Below, in pieces: positions 32,184 through 44,396 of a stretch of DNA of 64,000 bases. The notes under the pieces were generated by a model. That model searched no databases and had not been told where the DNA came from. It worked only from the letters and a program-made list of their open reading frames with translations. Origin of the DNA: Carex sylvatica. Taxonomy: Eukaryota > Streptophyta > Magnoliopsida > Poales > Cyperaceae. Both the position numbers and the translations under genes were made by a program. Within the stretch, counting starts at the first letter, position 1. Each line of letters opens with the position of its first letter. The DNA lies in contig CAXKVR010000031.1 in assembly GCA_964058845.1 (NCBI GenBank), positions 496,001 to 560,000 of the forward strand. The letters run 5' to 3'.

Positions 32184-34230
32184 TGTTAGGTAGTAATCTA
32201 GCAGTCAATCGAAATTGTACTTTGTTCATGAATTGGATGATTAATATATATTATTTTGTTCCATGAGTTTTATTGCTTTTATGAATCATGGTAGGTTAAG
32301 AACTGAAATTGTGAAACTTCATAATACAGATGATAAATACTCTAAATAGTCACTAACCAAGGTAATTAGCAGGAACACTAATTTACCATTATAATGTTAA
32401 TATGTGGATTAAATAATGGTTATGTTTCACATACCATAGACAAAGAGTTGTCATTTAATCACATAGATACATGTTAAGAACATGGTATTTGACTGACCCA
32501 GAATAAAACGACATATGGTAATGTGTTTGTGTCATTAACAGTTTCATTCGTGTTAAGTTCTACAGTATGAGGTGTGGTCTTTCCCACATGAGAAATGTGT
32601 ATTTGTAAGTGTTATCAAACGCTATCCGTAAAAAGGAGTTATAAAGGTAGCATTTCAGTATGCATGACTTGTGCGGAGGAAGAGATGCTCACCAAAAATA
32701 CTATCGCCCCTCGTATTATTATACGAGTGATAGCAACACTGGGCCCCTTGATAGGAGTGGGATTATACATATATGGTATGATTAATAGAGATTAATCATA
32801 TAAAATAATCTACTCAATATCAAGAAAAGATTTGATTTGCAGGGATGACACATACCTACCCTGAACATGATCTGTTGCTATGAGACGAAAGAATTAACAC
32901 AAGTAAATTAATAAGTTTACTGCAGGATCATGATATTGTACTGGACAACATCATCTGTGTAATTGGGGGTCACAGTGCACTGCCAGGTGCCAACTATGAT
33001 CTGTAGAGATTTTAACTCTACTGCCAACATAACACAGATCCTACTGGGTCACACCGCATAGGAACGGGATCAGATAATCTTATTATTAATTATAAATAGT
33101 TATAATTAATAAATAAGATGGCAAAATATTAATTATAAATTTTATAATTAATATAGAAATATCATAGAGATGATAATCTTAAACAATTTAAAATTACAAG
33201 CGTGTATGACACGTTGTGTAAAAGTTATTACAACCGCAGTGGCAAATAATATATAATTATTAAGAACAATTATATATACATATGGATTAGTACATTTGAG
33301 CCTTAATTATATTTAGAATATAATTAAGAAAGCTCAAAGAATGAAGCCCAAAAGCCTAGGTCTGATACTATTCATTCTGAGTCTTTCTGGGCCTTGCACT
33401 ATTCATTTTGGGCCCTGGTACTATTCACATTGGGCCCAAATCAAAGCTCAAAATGCCATGACCCAGTAACCATTCTTAATGGATCTTTCTGGGCCTTTCT
33501 GGACCTTTCTGGGTCCAGAACTATTCATTTTGGACCTCTGTAATTAGTTTATTGGGCCAGGGGCATTTTGGTCATTTCACCATACCCCAAAATCGACTTT
33601 ACCCCTTCAAAACCGACCTACTAACACTATATAAAGGGGTGAAGGGGTAGAGAGAAGGCATACCATTCTTAGTTTCCAAGTTTGAGTTGGAGATTTGGCT
33701 GAACGCCCTGCGGAAGCCAGGTTCCTCTGATTCTTGGAATCCCTCTCAAATAGTGATTGTGTGAGGTTAAATATATACGTGTAGACGTATATATTTGAGT
33801 GGTAAGCGGTTGTAATCTTGCGTAGTCAGCGGTAACTCTGCTTTTACACATAAGTTGTGAATCAGGGTATCTGCAGAACGCGATACAACTTGTTTAAGCT
33901 GAGTACTGCAAGTATAGTATTTCTGGCATGAGAAATACTTGTTCTCGGATCATTCCTGGTGGATTACTGATAGAGGCACTAGACGTCTGGTGCTGTTGTC
34001 CAAGGAGGAGGAGCAGCAGCAGCAGCAGCAAGGCAAAGCCGTCATCAGTTCCAATTAGAATTTGAAACCAAGGTATAATGTTATATTAATTTATTTAATT
34101 GTTAAATAAATTTAGTTTTAGAAATCAATCATGAAGATAGATCCTAAGCTTAGGTTAGACGTAAATTTTTTTGTTTTACGATATTTTTTCGCACCTAAGC
34201 CAGCGAGATTTTACCAGCGAAAACCTAACA
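32184..34230 (+). repeat. Copia 3' long terminal repeat, 2047 bp
   Basis: Begins TGTTAGGTAGTAATC right after the purine tract and ends AAAACCTAACA. The terminal 7 bases form the expected inverted repeat (TGTTAGG/CCTAACA). It includes a (CAG)n run near 34014-34030 and repeated CTTTCTGGGCC phrases near 33400-33530. An LTR of about 2 kb is long for copia. Confidence 0.8.
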
Positions 34231-34233
34231 GCA

Positions 34234-34447
34234 TTTGGGGGACCACATGGAGGTGCTTAGTAATGGGACATACATAAGCTTGGTGCACCAAGCTGTGCTT
34301 GGTTTTGAGGAAATGATCTCCATGGAAAGCATCAATGGATTCTCTATGGATGAGAAAGTGGGAGCTTTGAAAGAGCTAGTGGACAAATAACACCCAAAAA
34401 GATACCGAGAGAGCAGCTTTAGAGACTTTTTGGAGAACAACACTTAA
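34234..34447 (+). pseudogene. 2-oxoglutarate/Fe(II)-dependent dioxygenase, C-terminal exon remnant
   Basis: The frame reads HLGDHMEVLSNGTYISLVHQ, then INGFSMDEKVGALKELVDK, an in-frame TAA at 34388-34390, then HPKRYRESSFRDFLENNT and a stop at 34445-34447. This is the end of the 2-ODD barrel. In active members the SNG.YKSV.HR block is followed by an R-x-S motif that binds 2-oxoglutarate. Here His-Arg is His-Gln and R-x-S is replaced by MIS, so the key arginine is missing. It starts directly at the copia LTR end. No upstream exons were seen on either side of the copia element, so only this exon remains. Confidence 0.65.
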
Positions 34448-35611
34448 ACCTTGCCTCCTATCCTCCTCTCCGTGGCACTGTCCCCCTTGGAAGCGAATTC
34501 TTTTGGATTAGATCAGATATGGTGGAGACGAAGAGAGGAGACGAGTGAGGATGAGGAGACGTATTGATAAGACGAATTCTTTTGATGTTTTTTTTTTATC
34601 GGATCGGACTTAATGAGTTACTGTGAGGGTATTTTTGGAATATACAAAAATACAACTCAAAATACAACATATTATGTTTATTTTTTATTACAAATGTATA
34701 AAAATTTGGTATTTGTGGTAATTTTCTTAATAAATGTGATTTGGAGTGACATTTAGCAAAACAGAAATTTTGAAGTAGCATTTTTCTAAATTCACCATTT
34801 TGGAGTGGCATGGAACCAAATTCCCCTAAAAAATAATGCTTTAACTTATACTTTACAATGCTTTGACTTGCAATTTTTGATGTTCTAACTTATTATTATA
34901 ATTATCAATTAAAATTCAACAAATTATTTCAAATTTAATTCGAATTATAAATTAAATATTCACATAATTTTTTTTTTCGGGAGAGACAGTGACCGATATA
35001 TCTCCACTAGCAGCTGCCTCTCCTTGAACCGGAACCATGTGGGTCCCGCCCTCATTTTATTCAAATTAATCGATAAAAATATTTTTGTTTCAAATTAATT
35101 TATTGAACTCTTTGGTTCTAATGTGAGAATTCCTGCTCCAAAACTAGAAACGAAAGTGACGGTTCGTCGATTCCTATATTTTACTGAAGAAGCAAAGGTA
35201 TTCATCAGTGTACCAGACATGGTCAGCTGCACCTGGTCCAAACAATGCGCTGGCGAACAACCATAGGAGTATGGTCCCACATGTCAGCTCTTCGTATTAT
35301 GTCAGAGCCACTAACCTGTTGTGTAATTTCCCTTCTCCCTCTTTCGTTTTTTTTTTTTTTTCCATTTCTTGACCTATCGCAACTCAAAACCCGCTACAAC
35401 CCTAATCTCTCTCTTGACCTGCTTTTTCCCCAAAACCTGTCTCTTCTCAGCGTGTTTTTGGACCCCACTGACCAACAAAACGGCGCAGCTCGATGCGATC
35501 GGATGGTAACCACTCCCGGGTGGCACCATCGGAGGAGGGGCCGACGGAGGAGGCGGATAGGAGAAACCCTAGCGGAGTCGTTGTCGTCTCAAGCGGTAGG
35601 CTCTGGTGCTG
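34448..35611. other. Intergenic and UBP25 promoter/5' leader
   Basis: AT-rich to about 35000. A GC-richer leader follows from about 35340, with a T tract at 35346-35360 before the first in-frame ATG of UBP25. An in-frame TAG at 35597-35599 rules out a start upstream of it. Confidence 0.5.
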
Positions 35612-38600
35612 ATGCGATTGCTTATGGCGTGGGGCGCGCAGCATAGGCGCTCCGGGCCACCGAGGGGTCTGAAAAACCTCGGCAATACATGCTATCTAAA
35701 CAGTGTCTTACAGTGCCTCGCTCACACGCCTCCGTTTGCGCAATTCTGTCTTGCATCACAGCACTCTTCCTTGTGTAAGTGTCGATTTTACCTATCCATT
35801 TAAGATAATTGAGCTCCCCATTCAATTAATGGTGAAGTAGCGAGATTTGCTGATTTTCGGGTGAATTAGTAATTTAGTACTGATTGGTATATTTCTTATG
35901 CAAATCAACCGGTTCTTAGTCATTAGTGATTTCCATGACAGAGAAAAATTTCAATTTTCTTAGAAGGTGGACATAATTTTGAGGCCAGAGTAAACTGCAG
36001 TGGATCTTTTTTCTTCTTTATTTCTTTTTATACCTCTGGTCCTCCTATGTGTACCAAATCTGCTTAGGAAGACCTGAATTTGCCAGTTCCTGAGGTGCCA
36101 TAATGGGTATCTTTATCAAATTTAACTTTAGGGTTTTAATAAATTCTGGTTTCTAGCTGTTTCATTTGGGAAACTGGTTTTGGGTGGAGAATTCTTGTGG
36201 TATAATGTTGCTTCGGTGTACTTCAAACCTATATAGCCACAAAGCATTTTTGTGGTATTATTTTGCTTTGGTGTGCATGGAACCTGTATAGCCCAAAATC
36301 ATCAATTCCTGGTTCAGAAATATTATCTATGGCAAGGAACATCCTGTTCCTTCAGATTTTGTTCAAAGTTGCACTTTCAGGGAAAATCTCTCCTTTTTCT
36401 TTCCCCTATCCCCCATCTTGTTGTTCAGGATCAGTGTTGTAAATAACGGTATGCACTTGTCCGATGGACAGGGTACCACCAAGCGATTAAGCAGGAATAA
36501 TCGGCCAATTAGTTGGGAAAATCTGTGACAGTTTGGTCGCCGCCAACGACTAATTGGCTGATTAATCTGCAGCTTAAACGGCCGTTTTTTACAACACTGT
36601 TGAGGACCATAGACAGTTCTAAATTTAATAAGGATTTACATTAAACATATCTTCATTCAATATCTTAAATTGTTTAGGTGCTTTCATGGAATTTATAAGC
36701 CGGTGAAAACTATTGTATGCTAAGTTAGTATTCGTTGTCCGGATGGAATGCAACACCAAACAATAAGAAAGTAAGATAAAATGGGGGACTAAGATGCATT
36801 GATAGTAGATTCTCAAGTGTAAATTGCACACCAAGTTGCCTCCTAAAAGTTGCTTCAAGCAAAAAACACTCAGAGGTTCTTATCAAGTATAAGCACAGTT
36901 TATGTTGTTAGAAAGATAGGTAAAACTAAATAAAATATGCATTACTGTGCATTGCATTTGAAATGTGCTTATAGATGTGTGGTTCCAAATTACCGAGTTT
37001 TTTTTTGTGATTTAATCTTGATTATTTTCTGTAAGAAAAGAAATCCTTTTCTTTTGGGGCATAATTGGTGTCCCGTGATGATTTGATGTGTTGAGTGAAA
37101 ATTTCGCTGCAATTATGGGATCACTAAGCTAGTTTCATCCTTAAAACATATGCACCCTGAAGGAAATAAGCAACTAAATTAATACATGGTTAACATGGAG
37201 TCTTGAGTTAGTGACAACTGACAACTGTTCCATCCTCGACAGAGCAGTGCTGCTATTATATCTTTTAGCACAGGCTGAAATTGTAGTTGTTGACTGGTTC
37301 TAATTGGCTAGTACAGTTGCTCTTCTTTTACTTCTGTAACTATATGTTTGTTTATTAATAAGTAAAATTTTATTTACTTATGTGATTATGTAGGCAAAGA
37401 TTTTGTGAGCCGAGACAAGGAGTGTGGCTTCTGCATCCTGGAGAGACAGATTGCGCGTCTTCACACACCAGCGCAAAATGGCATTTTCCCAGCTGTTGAC
37501 ACCCCTTCAAAGCTCCTAAAGTCTCTCTCCATCTTTGCTGAGCACTTCAAGTGGGGTCGCCAGGAGGACGCCCATGAGTTTCTCCGTTATGTAATTGATA
37601 CCTGCCACACTGCCTGTGCAAGGTTGTCGAAGGCAAGGTCAACTGGGTACAACAGTGAGACAGTGATGAGGAAGATATTTGGAGGGGCACTGCTGAGCCA
37701 AGTGAAATGCATGGCATGCAAGGGGGAGTCAAACAAGACTGACGAGATCATGGATTTGAGTCTTGATGTGTGCCATAGCGCCTCTGTGAAGGATGCATTG
37801 GTGCGGTTTTTTCAACCTGAGATCTTGGATGGAAGTAATAAGTACAGTTGTGAGAGGTAAATAATAAGTTTATTTTTCCAAGTTTTAAGCATTCTAAAAA
37901 TGAAATCAACCTCTATTGGATATGTAAGAGAGTTAGATTTTACCAAAGTCTAAGCACGGTAGAGATGAGACCAAGTTTTGACGATAATCAGATAAGTATG
38001 AAAGTTGAATTTCCATTGATTTTAGTTGAACTCCTATGCATTTTGATTTGCAGGTGTAAAAAGCTATCAGTTGCTAAAAAGCAGATGTTTGTGTCACAAG
38101 CCCCAAATGTTCTTGTTGTACAGCTCAAAGTGCGTAAGCCTCTCCTCCCATGTGTATATGATTGTATCATTTTAAAATTTTATGTTAGACTTGTATTACC
38201 AACTGACGGCTTTGGTCTAAATTTAGAGATTTGAAGGAATTGGTGGGAAAATTAACCAGAACATAGAATTTGAGGAGGTCCTGCTGCTTTCAAGCTTCAT
38301 GTTTAATGGCAATCAGGTCTGTTGATGTCATTGGTTTTGGTTTTTCTTGTGCAATTTTTTTATACTTGACAAATTTTTAAGTGGAGGAAATTTTGTGGTT
38401 AGCTTTGGGATTTATAGATGTCACTTCGCTTTCTTGCAAAATTTGCTGAGACAGCTAGATTTTTTTTTTTTTGCTATTTGAGTTCAATTGTTTGTTTATT
38501 ATTAGGTTTTATGCTTAGAACAAAGATGCATATCGTACTAAAATTGGTATACTTTATGCAAGATAGTGTCTCACATACAAAAATGGTATAGTTTATGCCA

Positions 38601-41480
38601 ACATTTGGTGGTCAATTTAAGTGCTTCTTTCCAACTGTTTGATTACTTTTACAATCTTGATTTGGTTTCTTACTTGGTGATGCAGGGTTCACAGACCGAG
38701 TATAGTCTGTTTGGAAGCATTGTGCATGCTGGTTTTTCACAAGACTCTGGTCACTATTATGCATACATCAAAGTATATATTCTTCTTTCAGAATTTAACA
38801 ATGTGTTTTTGGAAGTTGCTTGGGGAACTAGTACTTGCACTTGGAAGTCCTTTCCCATCAGGCTTTATATTAACATCCCATTAATGACCATGCAACCTTC
38901 CTGTTTTTCATGAATACCTCAAAACACAACCTCTAATCATTGCTTGGCTACTGTTGTAACTAAGGCCTGCGTAAAAGTTTTGGATGGTCTTTTAGGGATA
39001 TAAGCCTATAATTTCATTCTAAAGGGTTACCGGTCATACATCTTCAAATTAGAAAGTAGTAAAAACATATATGGCATGAGCTCTTGAACATAAAAGGCAA
39101 AATAATTATGGAAATAATAAGATGTTCATCTTCTTTGCTCTTATCTTGATTTGGCTTGAATTGTTATTAGGATGCTTCTGGCAACTGGTATTGCTGCAAT
39201 GACACCCAAGTTTCCCGTTCAAGTGCTCAGGAGGTTTTGTCGGAGAAAGTCTATGTTCTTTTCTACATCCTCAGAAACACTAACCCCAAACCAAATAAAA
39301 CTGCCAACAATGGCTACACCCCTCAGGCCAAACCTCTGCATCCTAATGTAAGTGAAGCTCCAAAACCACTTGCTACAAAACAAAATGGGACTTGTACTGC
39401 TAAAATTAATGGTAGTGGAGCACCAAATTCACATCCTGTCAAGCAGATTGGACCTGTCAAGTTTGAGATTAAAAAACCGACCTTGAATGGTACAACAAAA
39501 TCTGAGGTGAGAAATAAGAATAATACAGTGATTAAGAAAGGTAATTCACCGCCTAATTCGAGTTCATCAGGGGAGTCTAAATCTGTAAATAAGGTCAAGT
39601 CTTCTTCAAATGGTAATAATGGAAGCAGCAAAGGTAGCGTGTTGAGAGAAGTTCAAAATATTGTTAAGAAAAATCCTGGCCCCTCATTTAATGGTGATGC
39701 TGGATGCATCCAGCGTAGTGTGTCTGTGCCTGAAAGAGAAGACAGCTGCTCCAGAAATGGAGGAGGTGAAGTTTCTGTTTCTCTTACTAAGGAGTCAAAG
39801 AGCTTGGCAGAGAGAAAAAGCACGGATAAGAATGTTAGCTTATGTATTCTGCAGTCCCGTCAGGAACTCCAGAAGTTGAAAGACTTGTAAGTAACTCCAT
39901 CTACAACATATGTTGTGTTATTCATCAACTTATTTCAGTAGGGTGCTATTATTTAATTTTCTTTATTAGCAATATTTGTTGTTTTTTACATGGAGAGTCT
40001 TATAGAGTTGTCCTTGTTGGTTTTTTATTAGTTGAGACTGAGAGCAACCTTTTACCTTTCTACTCATGTGCAATTTAATCCATCACAAGTCACCAAGTTA
40101 ATGCCTTTTTGATGGTTGTGAAGTTCCGCATCTATCTATTATTTTTGGACTAATTTCTATGCCATACTAAACATCACAATATATGAATGTCCTAAAAAAT
40201 GTGAAAAGTCTCATATGCTCTGCTAAAAATGCCAAGATATCACATGTATGGCAGCCCTCACTGAAAGCACTAGAAACTATGATAGGTACTACTTTGTTAT
40301 AAGTCATTGGTAAGCATGGATTAGGGAAGCTTTAAAAAAAGCAGCAGCGTGGATTAGGGTTTTTCAAAGGGAAAGAGATCAGGCCTTACCAGCATAAAGA
40401 TGGGATATGCTTTGTATTATGGAAAAGAATATGTTTCCACTACACAAGCAAAAATGTAACTGCAGTTATTAATTATATTTCTTATTAATTTGCTTCATTT
40501 AAAAAAAATGCTCTCTGCTCCTTTGTGCAGGCTTGTGTGTGAAGCCTCATCAGAGCTGAGATCGTGTGGTTGGACTGATGAGGTTCAGAGTTACATGCGT
40601 GATAGAAAGCGGTTATGTGTCCGGCAAGATGCTAGCAATACTCTTGGTGCCTCTCTATTGAGGTTTTTTCTTATTTTCTGTCAAATTCTGTCAAATTATT
40701 CTGTTGTTATTTTTATATGGGTAGAACCTGAACTGCACAAGTCACAGGTGAACCTCCTGTCCAATTTAAATCATAAATCTAAGTTTTAAAAAATATAATC
40801 TAACTTCTAACAAAAGTCTTATTTGTTGAGTTGAGCAAGTCATTTCTTGGGTTTGGAGGGCACAGATTCAATTTCCACCTCTGAAAAGGTTCATATTAGA
40901 GTTTGGGCTGGTAGCACAGTTGGTTAGAAAAAAGTCCTAAGACTGTTGGATACTCAAAGGTCAATAGTTCGAGCCCCACTCACGACTTCGCAGCCTCTGC
41001 GAAGCTTTAAAAAAGAAAAGAAAAGGTTCATATTATCCCATTCACTTCCCAAGAGGCAGACAGGACATTTTCTCCAGCTATGTAAACCCCTGTTAAATTG
41101 TTTGAATCAGGTTGAATTCACCGTAGAATCAGAAATTGACTCCCCTAAATCTAATACGCTGCCCTGGTGAGTTGGGATTGACGGCGGGGTGTCAAGGCAT
41201 TAGGAGATGGGGCTAACATGCCATGAATATAAAATGATTATAAAATAGGACTATTTTTTAGTTGCTAAAAACAGTTAACTAACTTATTTCATTCATTACT
41301 CTTTTGTTTTGAATACAAACTGTTACTTATTTGTTCCCTACTTTTTGAGTGCAATGCAGGGAGCAACTGATAAATGAGTCGAAAAGGACGTTCAATTCTC
41401 AAATTCCTGAGTCATTGAAAGGAAAGCTATATCAGAGCCTCATTTCTTTTTCTAAAGATCATTCTCTTTTGGATCCGTAG
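35612..41480 (+). CDS. UBP25: Ubiquitin carboxyl-terminal hydrolase 25 (USP-type deubiquitinase), 8 exons, 615 aa
   Basis: Exons 35612-35774, 37394-37856, 38054-38129, 38227-38316, 38686-38772, 39171-39886, 40531-40662 and 41360-41480 join in frame (1848 nt). The Cys box is GLKNLGNTCYLNSVLQC with catalytic Cys27. The QQD-type segment is GRQEDAHEFLRYVIDTCH. Zinc-ribbon cysteines are in VKCMACKGES and SCERCKK. The His box is HAGFSQDSGHYYAYIK (His287), followed by NWYCCNDTQVS (Asp304). After the catalytic domain comes a long Ser/Asn/Lys-rich linker and a conserved tail with SCGWTDEVQSYMRDRKRL. This layout matches Arabidopsis UBP25, which removes ubiquitin from conjugates. ATG 35612 follows an in-frame TAG. 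ATG 35624 is an alternative start. Intron 1 holds a hAT MITE and intron 7 a SINE. Confidence 0.9.
36432..36599. mobile_element. 168-bp hAT-type MITE in UBP25 intron 1
   Basis: Termini CAGTGTTGTAAATAACGG and CCGTTTTTTACAACACTG are inverted repeats with one mismatch, and CAGTGTTG is typical of plant hAT elements. Flanks TTCAGGAT (36424-36431) and TTGAGGAC (36600-36607) match at 6 of 8 bases, fitting an aged 8-bp duplication. Confidence 0.8.
40899..41019 (+). mobile_element. tRNA-derived SINE in UBP25 intron 7 with 16-bp target duplication
   Basis: GAAAAGGTTCATATTA at 40883-40898 is repeated exactly at 41020-41035. The 121-bp insert has an A box-like TGGTAGCACAGTTGG, a B box-like TAGTTCGAGCCCC and an A-rich tail (TTTAAAAAAGAAAA). 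Everything expected of a recent SINE copy is present. Confidence 0.88.
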
Positions 41481-43370
41481 TGCAGAGAAGCATATTTAAC
41501 GTTCCTCTTATAATGGCCCTCTAGTATTCATGACTGAAATCTGCTGGTATGTGCTCTATTTATGAGAGAAATGCATATGTATCCTCTAAATTAATTGAAA
41601 CAGTGTAATTCCTCAAGTAATAATTCTAAGCATAATAAACTGTTCCTGTATTGTAAAAGTCATTGTCTGAGGTGATTTCAGTATTTTGGAATCTGTCCCC
41701 TGGTTTTATTCTTGCATTGCAACTTTGTTGTGGCTGCCAATCCGACCTTGGTTAAAGTTCTACCAAAAGGGTCTTTGTCCTTTGTTTTTGACATTTTCTG
41801 GTGTAATATGACCTTTTTTTAGTCCTTTGGTTAATGTTCTAACAAATGTAGTTGCTTCTTTTTATGTTAAAAGTGGAATTTTATTTTATTTTTTAGGTGC
41901 TTGTGCTTGAGTAAGTCACTTTCAACATTGATGATGGTGTGCTTCAATTTTGTTACAAATTTTTTTTTTTTAGAGATGAGAATGTGGGAATAGATTTGTT
42001 GTAAAATATCTTTTTTCGGCCTTGTTAGCGAGTTACCTCGAAATTTCTGAAGGGAATGGAGAAGAGATTAGTATGCGGGATATGTGCTGTGTTACTTTGA
42101 TTGTAGCACATTGAGAACACTATATCATGAAAAAGGACAGAAAGAAAGAAGAAAATGAAACACGAGTTAGTTTTTTTGCTCTTCTAATTGTTTATGTTAG
42201 CCTGTCTTCGTCAGTGTACAAATGTTCTTTTTTGTTAATAGATGTTGCCGGATAATTACCTGACATTAGTTGCTTGAGTTGAATAAAGTTATTTTCTTAT
42301 TAATTTTTCATGGTTTTCTATAGCATGTTTGACTATTTGTGCTAAGCTGTTCCATGTAAACCGATTTATTAAATATAAATAAGTTGAGTTTTTATCGGCA
42401 TTGTGTAATCAGGTAGTGTCATAAGCAACTCGTGTGAGAGCTCTTCTAGCAATAGTTTATGATACTATGAAATTTTAGTTAACTCCATAAGTAAGAATAT
42501 AAAAAAATTGAGTTTGTATATGCATTATGTTAGCAGTTAATGCTAGAGTTCTTCTAACAATAGTTTCTGATACTTTACTCATTTCATAAAGTATATCACC
42601 AGGTGATATAACGTATACGGAATATTTTGATATGATCAATCTTGGATTTTTTTTTTATCGGAATGATCTCAGTCTGATTGTGTAGTCTTTATTGTAGGAG
42701 GTTTCTGGGGAAGTACCCAGAGTTTTTCATGACGATGCAGATGTAGTTCTATTGCCCATTGCCTGCTTCTATTTATTGAATCGGAATTTCGGTAGGTTCA
42801 AGTGTTTGAAGAGCATATCCATATCTATAAAAAAAAATCGAATTGACTCGATGAGATATAGATATTCTCTTCATTATAGGGATGTTTCTTATAAAAACGG
42901 TTTATTTCTGCATTTTTATACTGGTTTTTCGAGTTAATTCCAGGTATATATAATCTTATAGAATATGCATCTTCATCCCCAGGATATGTATCCGCTGCTT
43001 TTCTAGTAAGAAAAGCAGCTTCTGCTCTTCTTTTCTCTCTTTATCTTTCTTCAAAAAAGAGGAGAGAGAATAGCAAGAGGAAGAGAAGAAATTTGAAGAG
43101 CATTGAATCCCGTTCCTTGTCCCCGCTGCCAACAAATCCCACATATTATTTGACTCAAAAACGTATGAACCTATATTCAAAACAATATTGTATTCTTGTT
43201 TATCACCTATCAGGCGTTTTACTAAATAACATCTTATCATGCAAGCAAGCAGTTTATTGACTGGGCTAGTCATCGAATGTCATTGTTCAGGACTGGATCC
43301 CGTCGTAAGAACAAGTTAATTGGACCGGGTCCGGTTCCTTTCTCTTTTGTTGTTTATAGGGGGCATAATT
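41481..43370. other. 3' flank of UBP25 and unassigned sequence
   Basis: 41.5-42.7 kb is AT-rich and probably includes the UBP25 3' UTR. 42.75-43.35 kb has unusually long open frames for this window: 42752-42937, then a second frame through about 43260 with SSPGYVSAAFLVRKAAS and a Lys/Arg-rich stretch. I could not assign it to a family. Confidence 0.4.
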
Positions 43371-44396
43371 AGGGGTGAATAAATTGCTTATAACTCGTGA
43401 GTCGCTTATAACTCGCTTAAATTTGTTCATATATTAACTTATTTAAACTCGTTCATTTACTTAATGAGCGAGCATGAGCATGCTCTAACTCGCCCAATAA
43501 GGATTCGCCACATCTAGGGATTTGCTAATGGGTACGGGCCGGGCGGGTAGGGTATACCCGGGGTCGGGCACGGGTATGGGTCGGGTACGGGTATCACGGG
43601 TATACGGGTACCACGAGCCGGGTATCACGGGTATTTTTTTCAAAATCCGTGCCCTGCTCGTCTTATACCCGTGCCCGTGGTACCCTTGACGGGCATGACG
43701 GTCCGGGTAGGGTACCCGGTCCGGTTTTTTTTTTTTTTCTTTCTCTCTGTTTTTTTTTCTGTTTATTTTTTCCGTTATTTTTTTACGGTGTTGTACAAAT
43801 ATCATTACGTGTTTATAATTCGACTTTTAAAATCAAAATAATTCAATATCAAATAGTGTATATAAATAAATAAAATTTGTAACTTATATATAAAAATTAT
43901 TCATGCGAAAATTTGTATATTTATTCGGCTAAATACAAATGTATTTATTTATTTCTTTACACCAATCATTTTATTTTATTTTCAAATTTTCATTCTAATT
44001 ATATAGTTTCATAATATATTTATATCTATAATATATTTTATAAACGTTCATTTATTTTTAATAGGTTACATAAAATATAAATTAAAAATATAATTAAATC
44101 AGAAACATTAAAAGAATAAAATAAAAATAAAAAATTTCTTAAATCAATTACGTTAAAAATAATTATGAATTATTTTAAAATAATAGATTAAAAAATAAAA
44201 GTTATCCTCCTCCTTAATTCCGGGCTTGGGACCGGCTATGTAAAATAACATAGGCGGAGTTCTAACTTTTTTTTTGTTAGTAATTCTTCTTTAAAATAGA
44301 TAATTTAAAAACTAATTAAAATTTTTAGAAATTTATAATTTAAAAAATAACTATAAAGATTAAAAGATGTTAGAAATTTATACCGACACTACCTAT

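Larger units (their letters stand above)
30838..34230 (+). mobile_element. 5'-truncated Ty1/copia retrotransposon with 3' LTR
   Basis: Homology begins abruptly inside the reverse transcriptase (MDVKIVFLN at about 30846), continues through RNase H to a stop at 32093, then a purine-rich tract (AAGTGGGAGA, 32173-32182) and an LTR with TGTTAGG...CCTAACA ends. LTR, gag, protease and integrase are missing on the left. The right flank starts GCATT, but no matching left duplication exists because of the truncation. The element abuts a degenerate dioxygenase exon. Confidence 0.88.

Noticed and set aside
32595..32795. Small frame with a hydrophobic C-terminus in the copia LTR
   Set aside because: Lies wholly within the LTR. 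No supporting motif, and LTRs rarely encode proteins.
35606..35611. GTG codon as start of UBP25
   Set aside because: Plant nuclear genes start at ATG. The first in-frame ATG after the upstream stop is 35612.
39323..39631. Minus-strand frame opposite UBP25 exon 6
   Set aside because: Shadow of the Ser/Asn/Lys-rich coding exon. No family match.
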